From contig NZ_MQVV01000012.1 of assembly GCF_002954355.1 (NCBI RefSeq), forward strand, positions 62,001 through 126,000: 64,000 nt of DNA, read 5' to 3'. Each line of letters begins with the position of its first letter. Position 1 is the stretch's first letter. The DNA is from Nonlabens tegetincola (GTDB lineage: Bacteria; Bacteroidota; Bacteroidia; Flavobacteriales; Flavobacteriaceae). Both the position numbers and the translations under genes were made by a program. Shown here one piece after another: positions 45,844-53,833 of the stretch. The notes beneath the pieces were generated by a model, which saw only the letters and a list, made by a program, of their open reading frames with translations, was not told where the DNA came from and did no database searches.

Positions 45844-47472
45844 TTATTGAAATTGGTAGAATCTACTCAAGATTTGTTGTGTGCTAGCATCGTGCTGGCC
45901 AGTGGAGACGTTCTCTATGTCTTGTAAAACAGCATCAGCTAGAACTTTTCCTAATTCTACACCCCATTGGTCATAGCTATAAATGTTCCATATAACACCT
46001 TCTGTAAAGATTTTGTGTTCATACATCGCTATTAATTTGCCTAGGCTAGCTGGTGTAAGCTCATCTATAAGTAGGGTAGTAGTAGGTTTGTTCCCTTCAA
46101 AAACTTTGTATGGTAATAGAAATTCTATCTCGTCTTGGTTTTTTCCTGCAGTTTTTAGATCGTCAAAGGCTTCTTCTTTTGTCTTACCATTCATTAATGC
46201 TTCTGTTTGTGCAATAAAGTTTGCCATAAGCTTATTGTGATGATCTTGATGTTGGTATTTCGCTTTCGCGAAAGCGATAAAATGAGCAGGAATCAGTTTT
46301 GATCCTTGATGAATAAGTTGGAAAAAGGCATGTTGAGAATTTGTTCCAGGTTCTCCCCAAACGATATTACCAGTTTCATAATTCACTCTAGAACCGTTAC
46401 GATCTATAGTTTTACCATTACTTTCCATTATAGCCTGTTGTAGGTAAGCTGGTAATCGATGTAAATATTGAGTGTATGGAATTACTGCCTCGCTTTGAGC
46501 CTTATAAAAGTTGTTGTACCAAATAGTTAATAAAGCTAATTGAACAGGTATGTTATTTTCAAATGAAGCTGTTTTAAAATGTTCATCCATTTGTGATGCT
46601 CCATCAAGTAGTTGTTGGAAGTTGTGAGTGCCCACACTCAATGCTATACTCATTCCTACCGTGCTCCACAAAGAAAATCTACCACCTACCCAATCAAACA
46701 TTGGAAAAATATTTTCTTCCTCTATACCGAAATCTACAGCTCTATTTACATTACTGCTTACTGCTATAAAATGTGTTCCTACAGCATCTTGATTCACTTG
46801 TTGTGTAAACCAATTACGTATAGTAGTGGCATTGGATAAGGTTTCCTGAGTCCCAAAGGATTTTGAAACTATTACAAAGAGTGTGGTACTAGGATTAATC
46901 GTTTTTAAAACTTCTTCTACGTGATCACCTTCAACATTAGAAACAAAAAGAAGGTTGAGGTGATTCTTATAGGCTTGTAAAGCCTCAGTAATCATTACTG
47001 GACCTAGATCGCTACCACCTATTCCTATATTTACAACGGTATCAAAAGCTGTCCCACTAGCAGTTTTAAATTCGCCGCTTATTACTTTGTCTACAAATTC
47101 AAACATTTTCTGTTTGCTTGTAACAGCAGCGTCCACGAAATGTTGTGCTCCTTCATGAGCTTGTTGTGCTCGTAGAGCAGTGTGAAGGACCGACCTTCCT
47201 TCAGTTGCGTTAATAGGCTTGCCAGAAAAATACGCTTCTATGGCTGCATCTAGATGAGTTTCACGAGCAAGTTGAACTAATAGATCTTTTGTAGTTGAAT
47301 CCCATAAGTTTTTTGAAAAGTCAACATAGAAATCTTCAAAAATTGTGGTGAATTCTTGAGCTCTATTGCTGTTGTCTTTAAAAGCCTGTTTCAGGTTTAA
47401 ACCTTGGTTGTTATTATAATGTTCTTCTAGCTTTTTCCAAGCTTCAGTTTGAGTAGGATTGATGTTTTTCAT
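45844..47472 (-). CDS. pgi: Glucose-6-phosphate isomerase
   Basis: Interconverts glucose 6-phosphate and fructose 6-phosphate. The 542-residue protein has the sugar-phosphate motif IGIGGSDLGPVM (about 148-159), VGGRFSLWSTVGMSIAL (about 264-280), the catalytic Glu in YETGNIVWGEPGTNSQHAF (about 366-384) and the terminal QWGVELGK. The dispersed palindrome encodes AFAKA at residues 400-404, in the HFIAFAKAKYQHQDHH stretch; from memory of the E. coli enzyme this is a length-neutral position. It follows the M23 peptidase by 14 bases, probably in the same transcript. Confidence 0.96.
   Translation of the reverse strand: MKNINPTQTEAWKKLEEHYNNNQGLNLKQAFKDNSNRAQEFTTIFEDFYVDFSKNLWDSTTKDLLVQLARETHLDAAIEAYFSGKPINATEGRSVLHTALRAQQAHEGAQHFVDAAVTSKQKMFEFVDKVISGEFKTASGTAFDTVVNIGIGGSDLGPVMITEALQAYKNHLNLLFVSNVEGDHVEEVLKTINPSTTLFVIVSKSFGTQETLSNATTIRNWFTQQVNQDAVGTHFIAVSSNVNRAVDFGIEEENIFPMFDWVGGRFSLWSTVGMSIALSVGTHNFQQLLDGASQMDEHFKTASFENNIPVQLALLTIWYNNFYKAQSEAVIPYTQYLHRLPAYLQQAIMESNGKTIDRNGSRVNYETGNIVWGEPGTNSQHAFFQLIHQGSKLIPAHFIAFAKAKYQHQDHHNKLMANFIAQTEALMNGKTKEEAFDDLKTAGKNQDEIEFLLPYKVFEGNKPTTTLLIDELTPASLGKLIAMYEHKIFTEGVIWNIYSYDQWGVELGKVLADAVLQDIENVSTGQHDASTQQILSRFYQFQ
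46261..46276. repeat. Dispersed 16-bp palindrome, copy 11 (in pgi)
   Basis: Exact CGCTTTCGCGAAAGCG. Read on the minus strand as AFAKA, residues 400-404. Confidence 0.95.
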
Positions 47473-47486
47473 AGTAATGGCGGCTG

Positions 47487-48731
47487 TTATAAAATGTCGT
47501 CATTTTTAAAAGCTAGCTGATCTATTTCCTCCTTTAATGGGTCGATGAACTCTAGGTAGTTATTGATTTTTTCTTTTGGTAATGGGTCAGCAGCAGGTAG
47601 TTTTTGTTTGTAAGGATCAACCTGTACGCCGTTTACCCAAAAACGATAACATACGTGTGGACCTGTTGCAAGACCGGTACTACCTACAGTACCTATTACC
47701 TGACCTTGTTTAACTCGTTGACCTACCTTTACCTTACGCTTAGTCATGTGTAGGTATTGAGTTGAGTAGGTGCCATTGTGCTTAATTTTTACGTAATTAC
47801 CGTTACCTCGTGTGTAGCTGGATTTAGTAACGACACCATTTGCAGTTGCAACGATAGGTGTGCCTCGCGGTGCTGCATAATCTGTTCCCTTGTGTGCTTT
47901 CCATCTTTTTTGTACTGGATGAAATCTACGTTTTGTGAATCTACTAGAAATTCGGGTGTAATTTACCGGTGCTTTTAAGAAGAAACTGCGCAATGTTTTA
48001 CCAGTCTCATCGTAATAATCATGAATGTTTGCTATGGAATCAGTTTGGTAATCAAAAGCATAGTAAGGATTGCCATCAGTTTCAAACACTGCTGCTTCTA
48101 TAGATTCAATACCTGCAAAAATGCTGTCGTTTATGTAACGTTCGTTATAAATCATTTTAAAACGATCGCCTTTTTGTAATCTAAAGAAATCGATGGACCA
48201 TCTATAGATATCAGATAATTCATAGATTGCACTCAATCCTAAACCTTCTTCTTCCATTGCTTCTGAAAGTGTAGAGGTTATTACTCCACTAGCGGTTTTA
48301 CGTTTGAATGAAATAGGGTGTTTGTCTCGATAAGCATTAAGACTATCGGTCAATTCTACAACTACATAGTCTAGTCTAGTAGGCTCGTACACAAAGGCGG
48401 CAGGAGTTCCTATACTGTCTTTTTTTCTTAAAATTTTAAACGGTTTGCCGGTTTGTATACGACGCACGTCAAATACTTCATTAAATTCTTGGGCTGCTTT
48501 AAAGGTGCTTTGACCTTCAACCAAATAATCGTCTAATAGATCACCAAAGGTGTCACCTGACTTTACAGTGTCTTCCACTACTTCAAAATCAGTAAGGTTA
48601 AACCCATATTTCATTATCGGTTTTGGCGCTACTGGTGTTATTTGATTAACAGGTATTTGCTTTTGTTTTTTCTTGTCACAAGAAATAAATAGTAATAAAA
48701 CAGATAAACAACCTATAAGATACTTTTTCAT
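47487..48731 (-). CDS. M23-family peptidoglycan metallopeptidase lipoprotein
   Basis: A 414-residue lipoprotein (lipobox FISC, Cys18) predicted to cleave peptidoglycan cross-links in the periplasm. An N-terminal helical and OapA/LysM-like region (about 50-200) precedes the M23 domain (about 275-385): HKGTDYAAPRGTPI supplies His and Asp ligands, STQYLHM follows, and the normal HxH motif reads GPHVCYRFWVNG, with Cys in place of the second His. I recall this Cys variant in other Bacteroidota, so it may be functional. It starts 3 bases after kynA and ends 14 bases before pgi. Confidence 0.9.
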   Translation of the reverse strand: MKKYLIGCLSVLLLFISCDKKKQKQIPVNQITPVAPKPIMKYGFNLTDFEVVEDTVKSGDTFGDLLDDYLVEGQSTFKAAQEFNEVFDVRRIQTGKPFKILRKKDSIGTPAAFVYEPTRLDYVVVELTDSLNAYRDKHPISFKRKTASGVITSTLSEAMEEEGLGLSAIYELSDIYRWSIDFFRLQKGDRFKMIYNERYINDSIFAGIESIEAAVFETDGNPYYAFDYQTDSIANIHDYYDETGKTLRSFFLKAPVNYTRISSRFTKRRFHPVQKRWKAHKGTDYAAPRGTPIVATANGVVTKSSYTRGNGNYVKIKHNGTYSTQYLHMTKRKVKVGQRVKQGQVIGTVGSTGLATGPHVCYRFWVNGVQVDPYKQKLPAADPLPKEKINNYLEFIDPLKEEIDQLAFKNDDIL

Positions 48732-48734
48732 GTA

Positions 48735-49733
48735 TTATTTTGTGTTAAGTGCGTGTGTAACCCATTGCTTACCCCATTCGTCGTGTTCTTGCTGTGTCCA
48801 TAACGATGGGAAGAAACTAATTTTCTGAAAACTAGGCGGTAAGAACTGTTTCCAGTTTGTACCACCAGTTGCTTGAACAGCTTGTCCTTCTTTGCGTAAA
48901 TACCTGTGCGCTGCACCCATGTGCATGAGTAACCAGTTGATATTTGCATTTTGATCTAGCATGCGCAAGGCCTCTATAAGGTCCTCTGTTTTTTCTTCAT
49001 CTGGTAATTGTAAAAATTGCTGGTTTAAATTAGTATTTTGAACTTCACCTGCGATTCTTAAAAAACGTGGGGTATATCTTTTTTCAAACTGTTTTAAGGT
49101 AAGTGTTTTTTCACCGGTATGCATGTCAATACCGCCTTTTTTCCAGTAGATGTTTTCGTATAGTTCTTGATTTGTTACTGATTCTGCTTTCGCGAAAGCG
49201 TAATCCTGCACATTATCTTTATTGCGATAGTTATCACGCACAGTAGGATGGACCAGGTTGATAAGATCAGTGCTGTAAAATTCAATCATTCTAAATTGAG
49301 CGCTTTGGAAACCGCTTGCAGGAAGTAGCGACATACGGAATTTTAAAAACTGCTCACGTTCCATTCCTCGTACCATCACATCAAATGAATTGATCAAGAC
49401 TGTGAAGTAACGATTAATTCGCTTTGCCTTTTCAGCAAAAAAAGCACCTGTTAACTGCTCATTTTCTATAATTTGTTTCTGCTCGTGAATGATAAGCTTA
49501 AAATACAGTTCAGTTATTTGATGATAACCGATAAATATCATTTCATCGGGAAAATGTGTAGCAGGAACTTGTAGGCTCAAAAGTGTGTCTAGTCTTATGT
49601 AATCCCAGTAAGTAATGTACTGGTCGTATAACAAACCATCGAGGTAGGATAACATATCCTGTCCAGAATTCTTGAACTTCTCCTGAAGAAGTTCGATACG
49701 CTTTGCGATTTCTGGACTAATTTCTTGTGACAT
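48735..49733 (-). CDS. kynA: Tryptophan 2,3-dioxygenase family protein
   Basis: Heme enzyme that opens the indole ring of tryptophan to N-formylkynurenine. The 332-residue protein shows YWDYIRLDTLLSLQ, then FIGYHQITELYFKLIIHEQ (about 67-85) with the distal His, and LLMHMGAAHRYLRKEG...ATGGTNW (about 270-300) holding the proximal His and the GTGGT-like loop. It is somewhat shorter and more divergent than the classical enzyme, so substrate specificity is probable rather than certain. A palindrome copy encodes AFAKA at residues 179-183. It is first in a kynA-M23-pgi run with a clear promoter. Confidence 0.9.
   Translation of the reverse strand: MSQEISPEIAKRIELLQEKFKNSGQDMLSYLDGLLYDQYITYWDYIRLDTLLSLQVPATHFPDEMIFIGYHQITELYFKLIIHEQKQIIENEQLTGAFFAEKAKRINRYFTVLINSFDVMVRGMEREQFLKFRMSLLPASGFQSAQFRMIEFYSTDLINLVHPTVRDNYRNKDNVQDYAFAKAESVTNQELYENIYWKKGGIDMHTGEKTLTLKQFEKRYTPRFLRIAGEVQNTNLNQQFLQLPDEEKTEDLIEALRMLDQNANINWLLMHMGAAHRYLRKEGQAVQATGGTNWKQFLPPSFQKISFFPSLWTQQEHDEWGKQWVTHALNTK
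49185..49200. repeat. Dispersed palindrome, 15/16 copy 12 (in kynA)
   Basis: TGCTTTCGCGAAAGCG differs from the consensus only at the first base. It encodes AFAKA in frame. Confidence 0.9.
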
Positions 49734-49755
49734 AGATTGAATCTTGGTGGATTTA

Positions 49756-49786
49756 CAAAAATAACAAAGCCGTATAAACTGTTCAA
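49756..49786 (-). promoter_or_regulatory. kynA promoter (-33/-7)
   Basis: On the minus strand TTG and TATTTTTG are 20 bases apart, 23 bases before the kynA ATG. The promoter overlaps the hairpin at 49767-49800. Confidence 0.7.
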
Positions 49787-49800
49787 TGTTTATACGGCTT
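49767..49800 (-). terminator. Hairpin between the DUF3108 gene and kynA
   Basis: A 13-bp perfect stem (AAGCCGTATAAAC with GTTTATACGGCTT) and an 8-base loop, followed by a modest T-rich stretch on the minus strand. Probably the terminator of the DUF3108 gene. Confidence 0.6.
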
Positions 49801-49823
49801 AAGTGTTAATTAGTTTTAACTAA

Positions 49824-50618
49824 TTATGGGATAATTTTAAAACTGTGTTTTAATCCTTTGAAAGCTTCTAAATCTGCGGTTAGTGAACCTACAGCCAACT
49901 TTGCTTTAATGCGTAGTGGAATTTTATTTTCATCATCAGATATCCATACGGTAAGGCTTTCTTGTTCTTTAAAAACACGACCAGATTGAACGTAAGGTTT
50001 GAATTTTAGAGCAGGAACTTTACCAAATTTAGTTTTTACTGTAGTGCGTTTTAAAAACTTCAGTTTAAAGTCATAATTCTCCTTGTCAAAAAACATGGGT
50101 AAAATAAATTCGTCTCCTTTTTTAAGAGTTTTAGTGTCTATTTGATCTCGTAAATGATAGAAGGCGCTCACCATATCCTGTGTACCAGGTTTTATTTTTT
50201 CGGTACTTTTTGTGTTACGTTTTTTATCGTGAACTAGTGCTTCATTTTTTTCGTGATCAAAATCTATCACAATGTCCTTTTTGTATCCACCTTCATTGAT
50301 GTCTCTTATGAACCTATAGGGTTTAACCTCGTTTTTGTCAATATAAGATTCGTAATGATCGTCTACCGTAAAAAAGAGATCTAGTAGTCCTGTTGATCTA
50401 CCATGTCCTTTAATATGGTATACATCCTTACCTTCAAGTTGACTGTCGATGACCTCTAGTTCTGCATAACTTGCATTGAAAATACCGTAGTGAATTCTAA
50501 ACTTAAACCATTCTCCTTCTTGAAATGTTTGTTGTAGAGAATTGTTATAGGTAGCACTAGTAAAAGCGGTACTCAAAAACAAAACAACTACTAATGATAA
50601 AGAAAGAATATGTCTCAT
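49824..50618 (-). CDS. DUF3108 exported protein
   Basis: A 264-residue protein with a signal peptide (LSLVVVLFLSTAFTSATY) and the DUF3108 body: QEGEWFKFRIHYGIFNASYAELEV, then YESYIDKNEVKPYRFIRDINEGGYKKD and a final strand-rich LRIKAKLAVGSLTADLEAFK. Likely periplasmic beta-rich protein; function unknown. It lies 53 bases after hppD and ends before a hairpin, so it may be the last gene of the hmgA-CCC-hppD-DUF3108 run. Confidence 0.85.
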   Translation of the reverse strand: MRHILSLSLVVVLFLSTAFTSATYNNSLQQTFQEGEWFKFRIHYGIFNASYAELEVIDSQLEGKDVYHIKGHGRSTGLLDLFFTVDDHYESYIDKNEVKPYRFIRDINEGGYKKDIVIDFDHEKNEALVHDKKRNTKSTEKIKPGTQDMVSAFYHLRDQIDTKTLKKGDEFILPMFFDKENYDFKLKFLKRTTVKTKFGKVPALKFKPYVQSGRVFKEQESLTVWISDDENKIPLRIKAKLAVGSLTADLEAFKGLKHSFKIIP

Positions 50619-50671
50619 GATTTATGGATTAATCGTTTCACATGATGTATTACAAAGGTTATACCATTTTG

Positions 50672-51834
50672 TTATAAGGTTCCTCTTCTTGCTTGTTCTC
50701 TTTCTATAGCTTCAAATAAGGCTTTAAAATTACCAACTCCGAAAGACTGTGCACCCTTACGTTGTATTACTTCTATAAACATGGTTGGTCTGTCTACAAC
50801 TGTTTTTGTAAATAGTTGTAAAAGGTATCCTTCTTCGTCTCGATCAATAAGAATTCCATGTTTTTTAAGGAGTTCAACGTCTTCATCTATATCACCTACT
50901 CTCTCTAAAATATCATCATAGTACGTGTCTGGTACGTAAAGGAACTCTACTCCACGATCTCTCATAGCGCTTACAGTTGCAACAATATCGTCCGTTGCGA
51001 CTGCAATGTGCTGTACACCAGGACCGTTATAGAAGTCTAGATACTCCTCAATTTGAGATTTTTTCTTTCCTTCTGCTGGTTCATTAATAGGGAACTTTAT
51101 ACGACCATTACCATTGCTCATAACTTTACTCATGAGAGCAGTGAATTCGGTAGAGATATCATCATCGGCAAAAGATATGATTTGAGCAAAGCCCATTACT
51201 TCTCCGTAAAATTTACACCATGTATTCATTTGGTCCCAACCTACGTTACCGACCATGTGATCAATAAATTTAAGTCCAACTGGTTCTGGATTGTAGTGTG
51301 ATTCCCACTTTTCAAATCCTGGTAAGAAAACGCCATTGTAATTTTTACGTTCGACGAATATATGAACGGTCTCACCATAAGTATAGATTCCAGACCTCAC
51401 AACCTCACCATGTTCGTCGCTTTCAACAGTAGGTTCTAGGTAGGGTTTTGCACCTCTTTTGGTTGTTTCTTCAAAAGCTTTACGAGCATCTTCTACCCAT
51501 AAAGCCACCACTTTAACACCGTCACCGTGTAAGTTTACGTGGTCGTTGATTGGTCCGTCTTTCTGTAGTGGTGATGTAAGAACTAGTCGTATTTTATCTT
51601 GCTTAAGTACATATGAAACGCGGTCTTTTAAACCCGTTTCAAGTCCTGCATAGGCTTCTGATTGGAAACCAAAGGCTGTTTTATAGAAGTGTGCACTTTG
51701 TTTTGCATTACCTACATATAGTTCTACATAGTCTGTCCCTAATAGAGGTAGAAAATCTTCTGCTTCTTTAAATAATTTTTTGAGCGAGTATTCTGTGTTT
51801 TTAAGTCTTTTAGATTTTTTATTTCTGCTGGCAT
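50672..51834 (-). CDS. hppD: 4-Hydroxyphenylpyruvate dioxygenase, with an apparent 1-base frameshift near the start
   Basis: Converts 4-hydroxyphenylpyruvate to homogentisate in tyrosine breakdown. The Fe(II) ligands fit FIDHMVGN (His), VQHIAVATDD (His) and MFIEVIQRKG (Glu). From 51511 the frame is fully open, but homology (FKEAEDFLPLLGTDYVELY) continues upstream in this frame to about 51790 with no start codon. The natural ATG at 51834 is one base out of frame and meets a stop at 51739-51741. Adding one A to the run at 51798-51802 joins them into 387 residues, the usual length. hmgA, encoding the next enzyme, lies just upstream on the same strand. Confidence 0.9.
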
Positions 51835-51927
51835 GATGTTGTTTTTTGATAATTAATTTTTAATTGTGGCTGTTATAAAAATAATTACCACATGGCTCTC
51901 ATGTGTGCAGCACATTCCAATTTACTG

Positions 51928-52542
51928 TTATTGATCTTGCTCATTTTCTTCTTCAATTAACTCTTCTATCTCAATTATTCCTTCTGTATTTAAAGAGTCT
52001 ACTTTTTGATCTAATGTGTCAATATCTTCCTCATAATAATACCAATCATCTTCTATAGTTTCTTCCTTTTCATATTCATACTCTTGTCCAAAATTGCTAA
52101 AATCTCCATCGGCAAGTTCACTTAAAGAAAGACCTATAATAGCAACAAATAAGATGATGATAAGAGTGGTTATTCCAGATATTGCAATGGTAATTATATT
52201 AATGATTTTCCCTGCATTAACTGATTTATATGATGATTGTGAATAGGATCTAGGATCCGACTTATAGGCTCTTACTCCTTTATTGGCTATCACTAAACCT
52301 ATGATTCCACCTATTAAGGATAATGGTGCTCCTATACCGTATAAGCAACATGAAATAAAGAAAAAGACAATAGAAATTATCCCAATAACAAGTGCTGCAG
52401 GATCACCAGGGACAGATTGTTGTATCCTATTATCAAATCCTCCATCAGAATAGGATTGTTGATGATGTGTAGGTGTACTTTCGTAACCAGCTGATGATTG
52501 TTGATTTCCAAAAGGATTCTGCGAGTCGTTATTATTTTCCAA
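51928..52542 (-). CDS. CCC-motif membrane protein
   Basis: A 204-residue protein. A Gln/Ser/Asn-rich N-terminus (about 1-45) precedes two membrane helices around VIGIISIVFFFISCCLYGIGAPLSLIGGIIGLVIA (about 52-86, with the Cys-rich turn) and a third (about 113-137). The C-terminal tail (about 145-204) is strongly acidic, with repeated Glu-rich stretches. It looks like the DUF4190-like CCC-motif family of Bacteroidota; function unknown. It sits between hmgA and hppD without a clear link to their chemistry. Confidence 0.8.
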   Translation of the reverse strand: MENNNDSQNPFGNQQSSAGYESTPTHHQQSYSDGGFDNRIQQSVPGDPAALVIGIISIVFFFISCCLYGIGAPLSLIGGIIGLVIANKGVRAYKSDPRSYSQSSYKSVNAGKIINIITIAISGITTLIIILFVAIIGLSLSELADGDFSNFGQEYEYEKEETIEDDWYYYEEDIDTLDQKVDSLNTEGIIEIEELIEEENEQDQ

Positions 52543-52580
52543 TGTAAAGGTTTATTTAAATTATAGACAAATATAGTCGG

Positions 52581-53738
52581 TTATTCTAACCAACTTTTGT
52601 GATAACTCTCATCTGCAACTTTCATTGCTTCATTAGTTACTTGCAATGGTGCAAAGGTATCTACCATAACTGCGAGTTCTTCTGTAACCGTTTGCCCTAT
52701 ACTGCGCTCGGCAGCACCTGGATGTGGTCCGTGTGGAATTCCAGCAGGATGCAAGCTTATGTGCCCAGGAGCAATATCGTTCCTACTCATAAAATCACCA
52801 TCTACATAATATAGTACTTCGTCACTATCGATGTTACTGTGATTGTACGGTGCAGGAATACTTTGCGGGTGATAATCGTATAATCTAGGAACAAAGCTGC
52901 ATACAACAAATGCATCAGTTTCAAAGGTTTGATGAACTGGTGGTGGTTGATGAATACGTCCAGTGATCGGTTCAAAATCATGTATTGAAAAGGCGTACGG
53001 ATAATTATAACCATCGTATCCTACAACGTCAAATGGATGGGATGCATACACCATATCAAAAATCTCATCTTGCTTGCGCACTTTTATTAAAAACTCACCT
53101 TTTTCATCATGAGTTTCTAGCTCCTGTGGTTGTCTAAGGTCTCTTTCACAAAAAGGAGAATGTTCTAATAATTGTCCAAACCAATTTCTATATCGTTTTG
53201 GGGTATAAATAGGTCTTCGACTTTCAACAATAAACAACCTGTTGTCAGTGGTATCAAAATCAATTTTGTAAATAATCCCTCTTGGGATTAGCAAGTAATC
53301 ACCGTATTTAAAATCCAAATTTCCTAAATGAGTACGCAATTTCCCAGATCCCTTATGAATGAATAGGAGTTCATCAGCATCGGTATTCTTATAAAAATAG
53401 TCCTGAGTTTTGTTTTGCGGTGAAGCAAGTGTAATGTTACAATCGCTATTTGTTAATACAATCTTCCTAGAATCTAGATAATCTAACTCGGGTGTCACTT
53501 CAAATCCTCTAAAACGATAGCTTTTCATATTATTGGGAATTGCTATTTCTGGCTTTACAGAATATTGACCCGAAATTTCTTTCACCATTGTCGGGCGGTA
53601 AACGTGATATGAATTTGTTGACATTCCATCAAATCCAATAGTTCCAAACAATTGTTCGTAATATAATTCACCATTTTCTTTCCTAAAAATAGTGTGTCTT
53701 TTAGGTGGAATTTTTCCTAGTTTGTGATAAAAGGGCAT
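52581..53738 (-). CDS. hmgA: Homogentisate 1,2-dioxygenase
   Basis: Opens homogentisate to maleylacetoacetate after HppD. The 385-residue cupin enzyme begins MPFYHKLGKIPPKRH, has the ligand-rich PGHISLHPAGIPHGPHPGA segment (about 322-340) and DEVLYYVDGDFMSR. Bacteroidota forms of this length are normal. hppD and hmgA are on the same strand in this segment, separated by the CCC-motif gene, so tyrosine catabolism is local. The maleylacetoacetate isomerase and fumarylacetoacetase were not seen in the window. Confidence 0.93.
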   Translation of the reverse strand: MPFYHKLGKIPPKRHTIFRKENGELYYEQLFGTIGFDGMSTNSYHVYRPTMVKEISGQYSVKPEIAIPNNMKSYRFRGFEVTPELDYLDSRKIVLTNSDCNITLASPQNKTQDYFYKNTDADELLFIHKGSGKLRTHLGNLDFKYGDYLLIPRGIIYKIDFDTTDNRLFIVESRRPIYTPKRYRNWFGQLLEHSPFCERDLRQPQELETHDEKGEFLIKVRKQDEIFDMVYASHPFDVVGYDGYNYPYAFSIHDFEPITGRIHQPPPVHQTFETDAFVVCSFVPRLYDYHPQSIPAPYNHSNIDSDEVLYYVDGDFMSRNDIAPGHISLHPAGIPHGPHPGAAERSIGQTVTEELAVMVDTFAPLQVTNEAMKVADESYHKSWLE

Positions 53739-53833
53739 GCGTTTAACTTTTCTGCCCTAAATTTCGGAAATTCTTCAGACCATTCCATAGATATATGGAT
53801 CTTTTTTGAATCTGAATGTTTTTCTAGAATTAA

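Noticed and set aside
49185-49200. kynA disrupted by the palindrome
   Set aside because: The copy is in frame and the flanking conserved motifs are intact.
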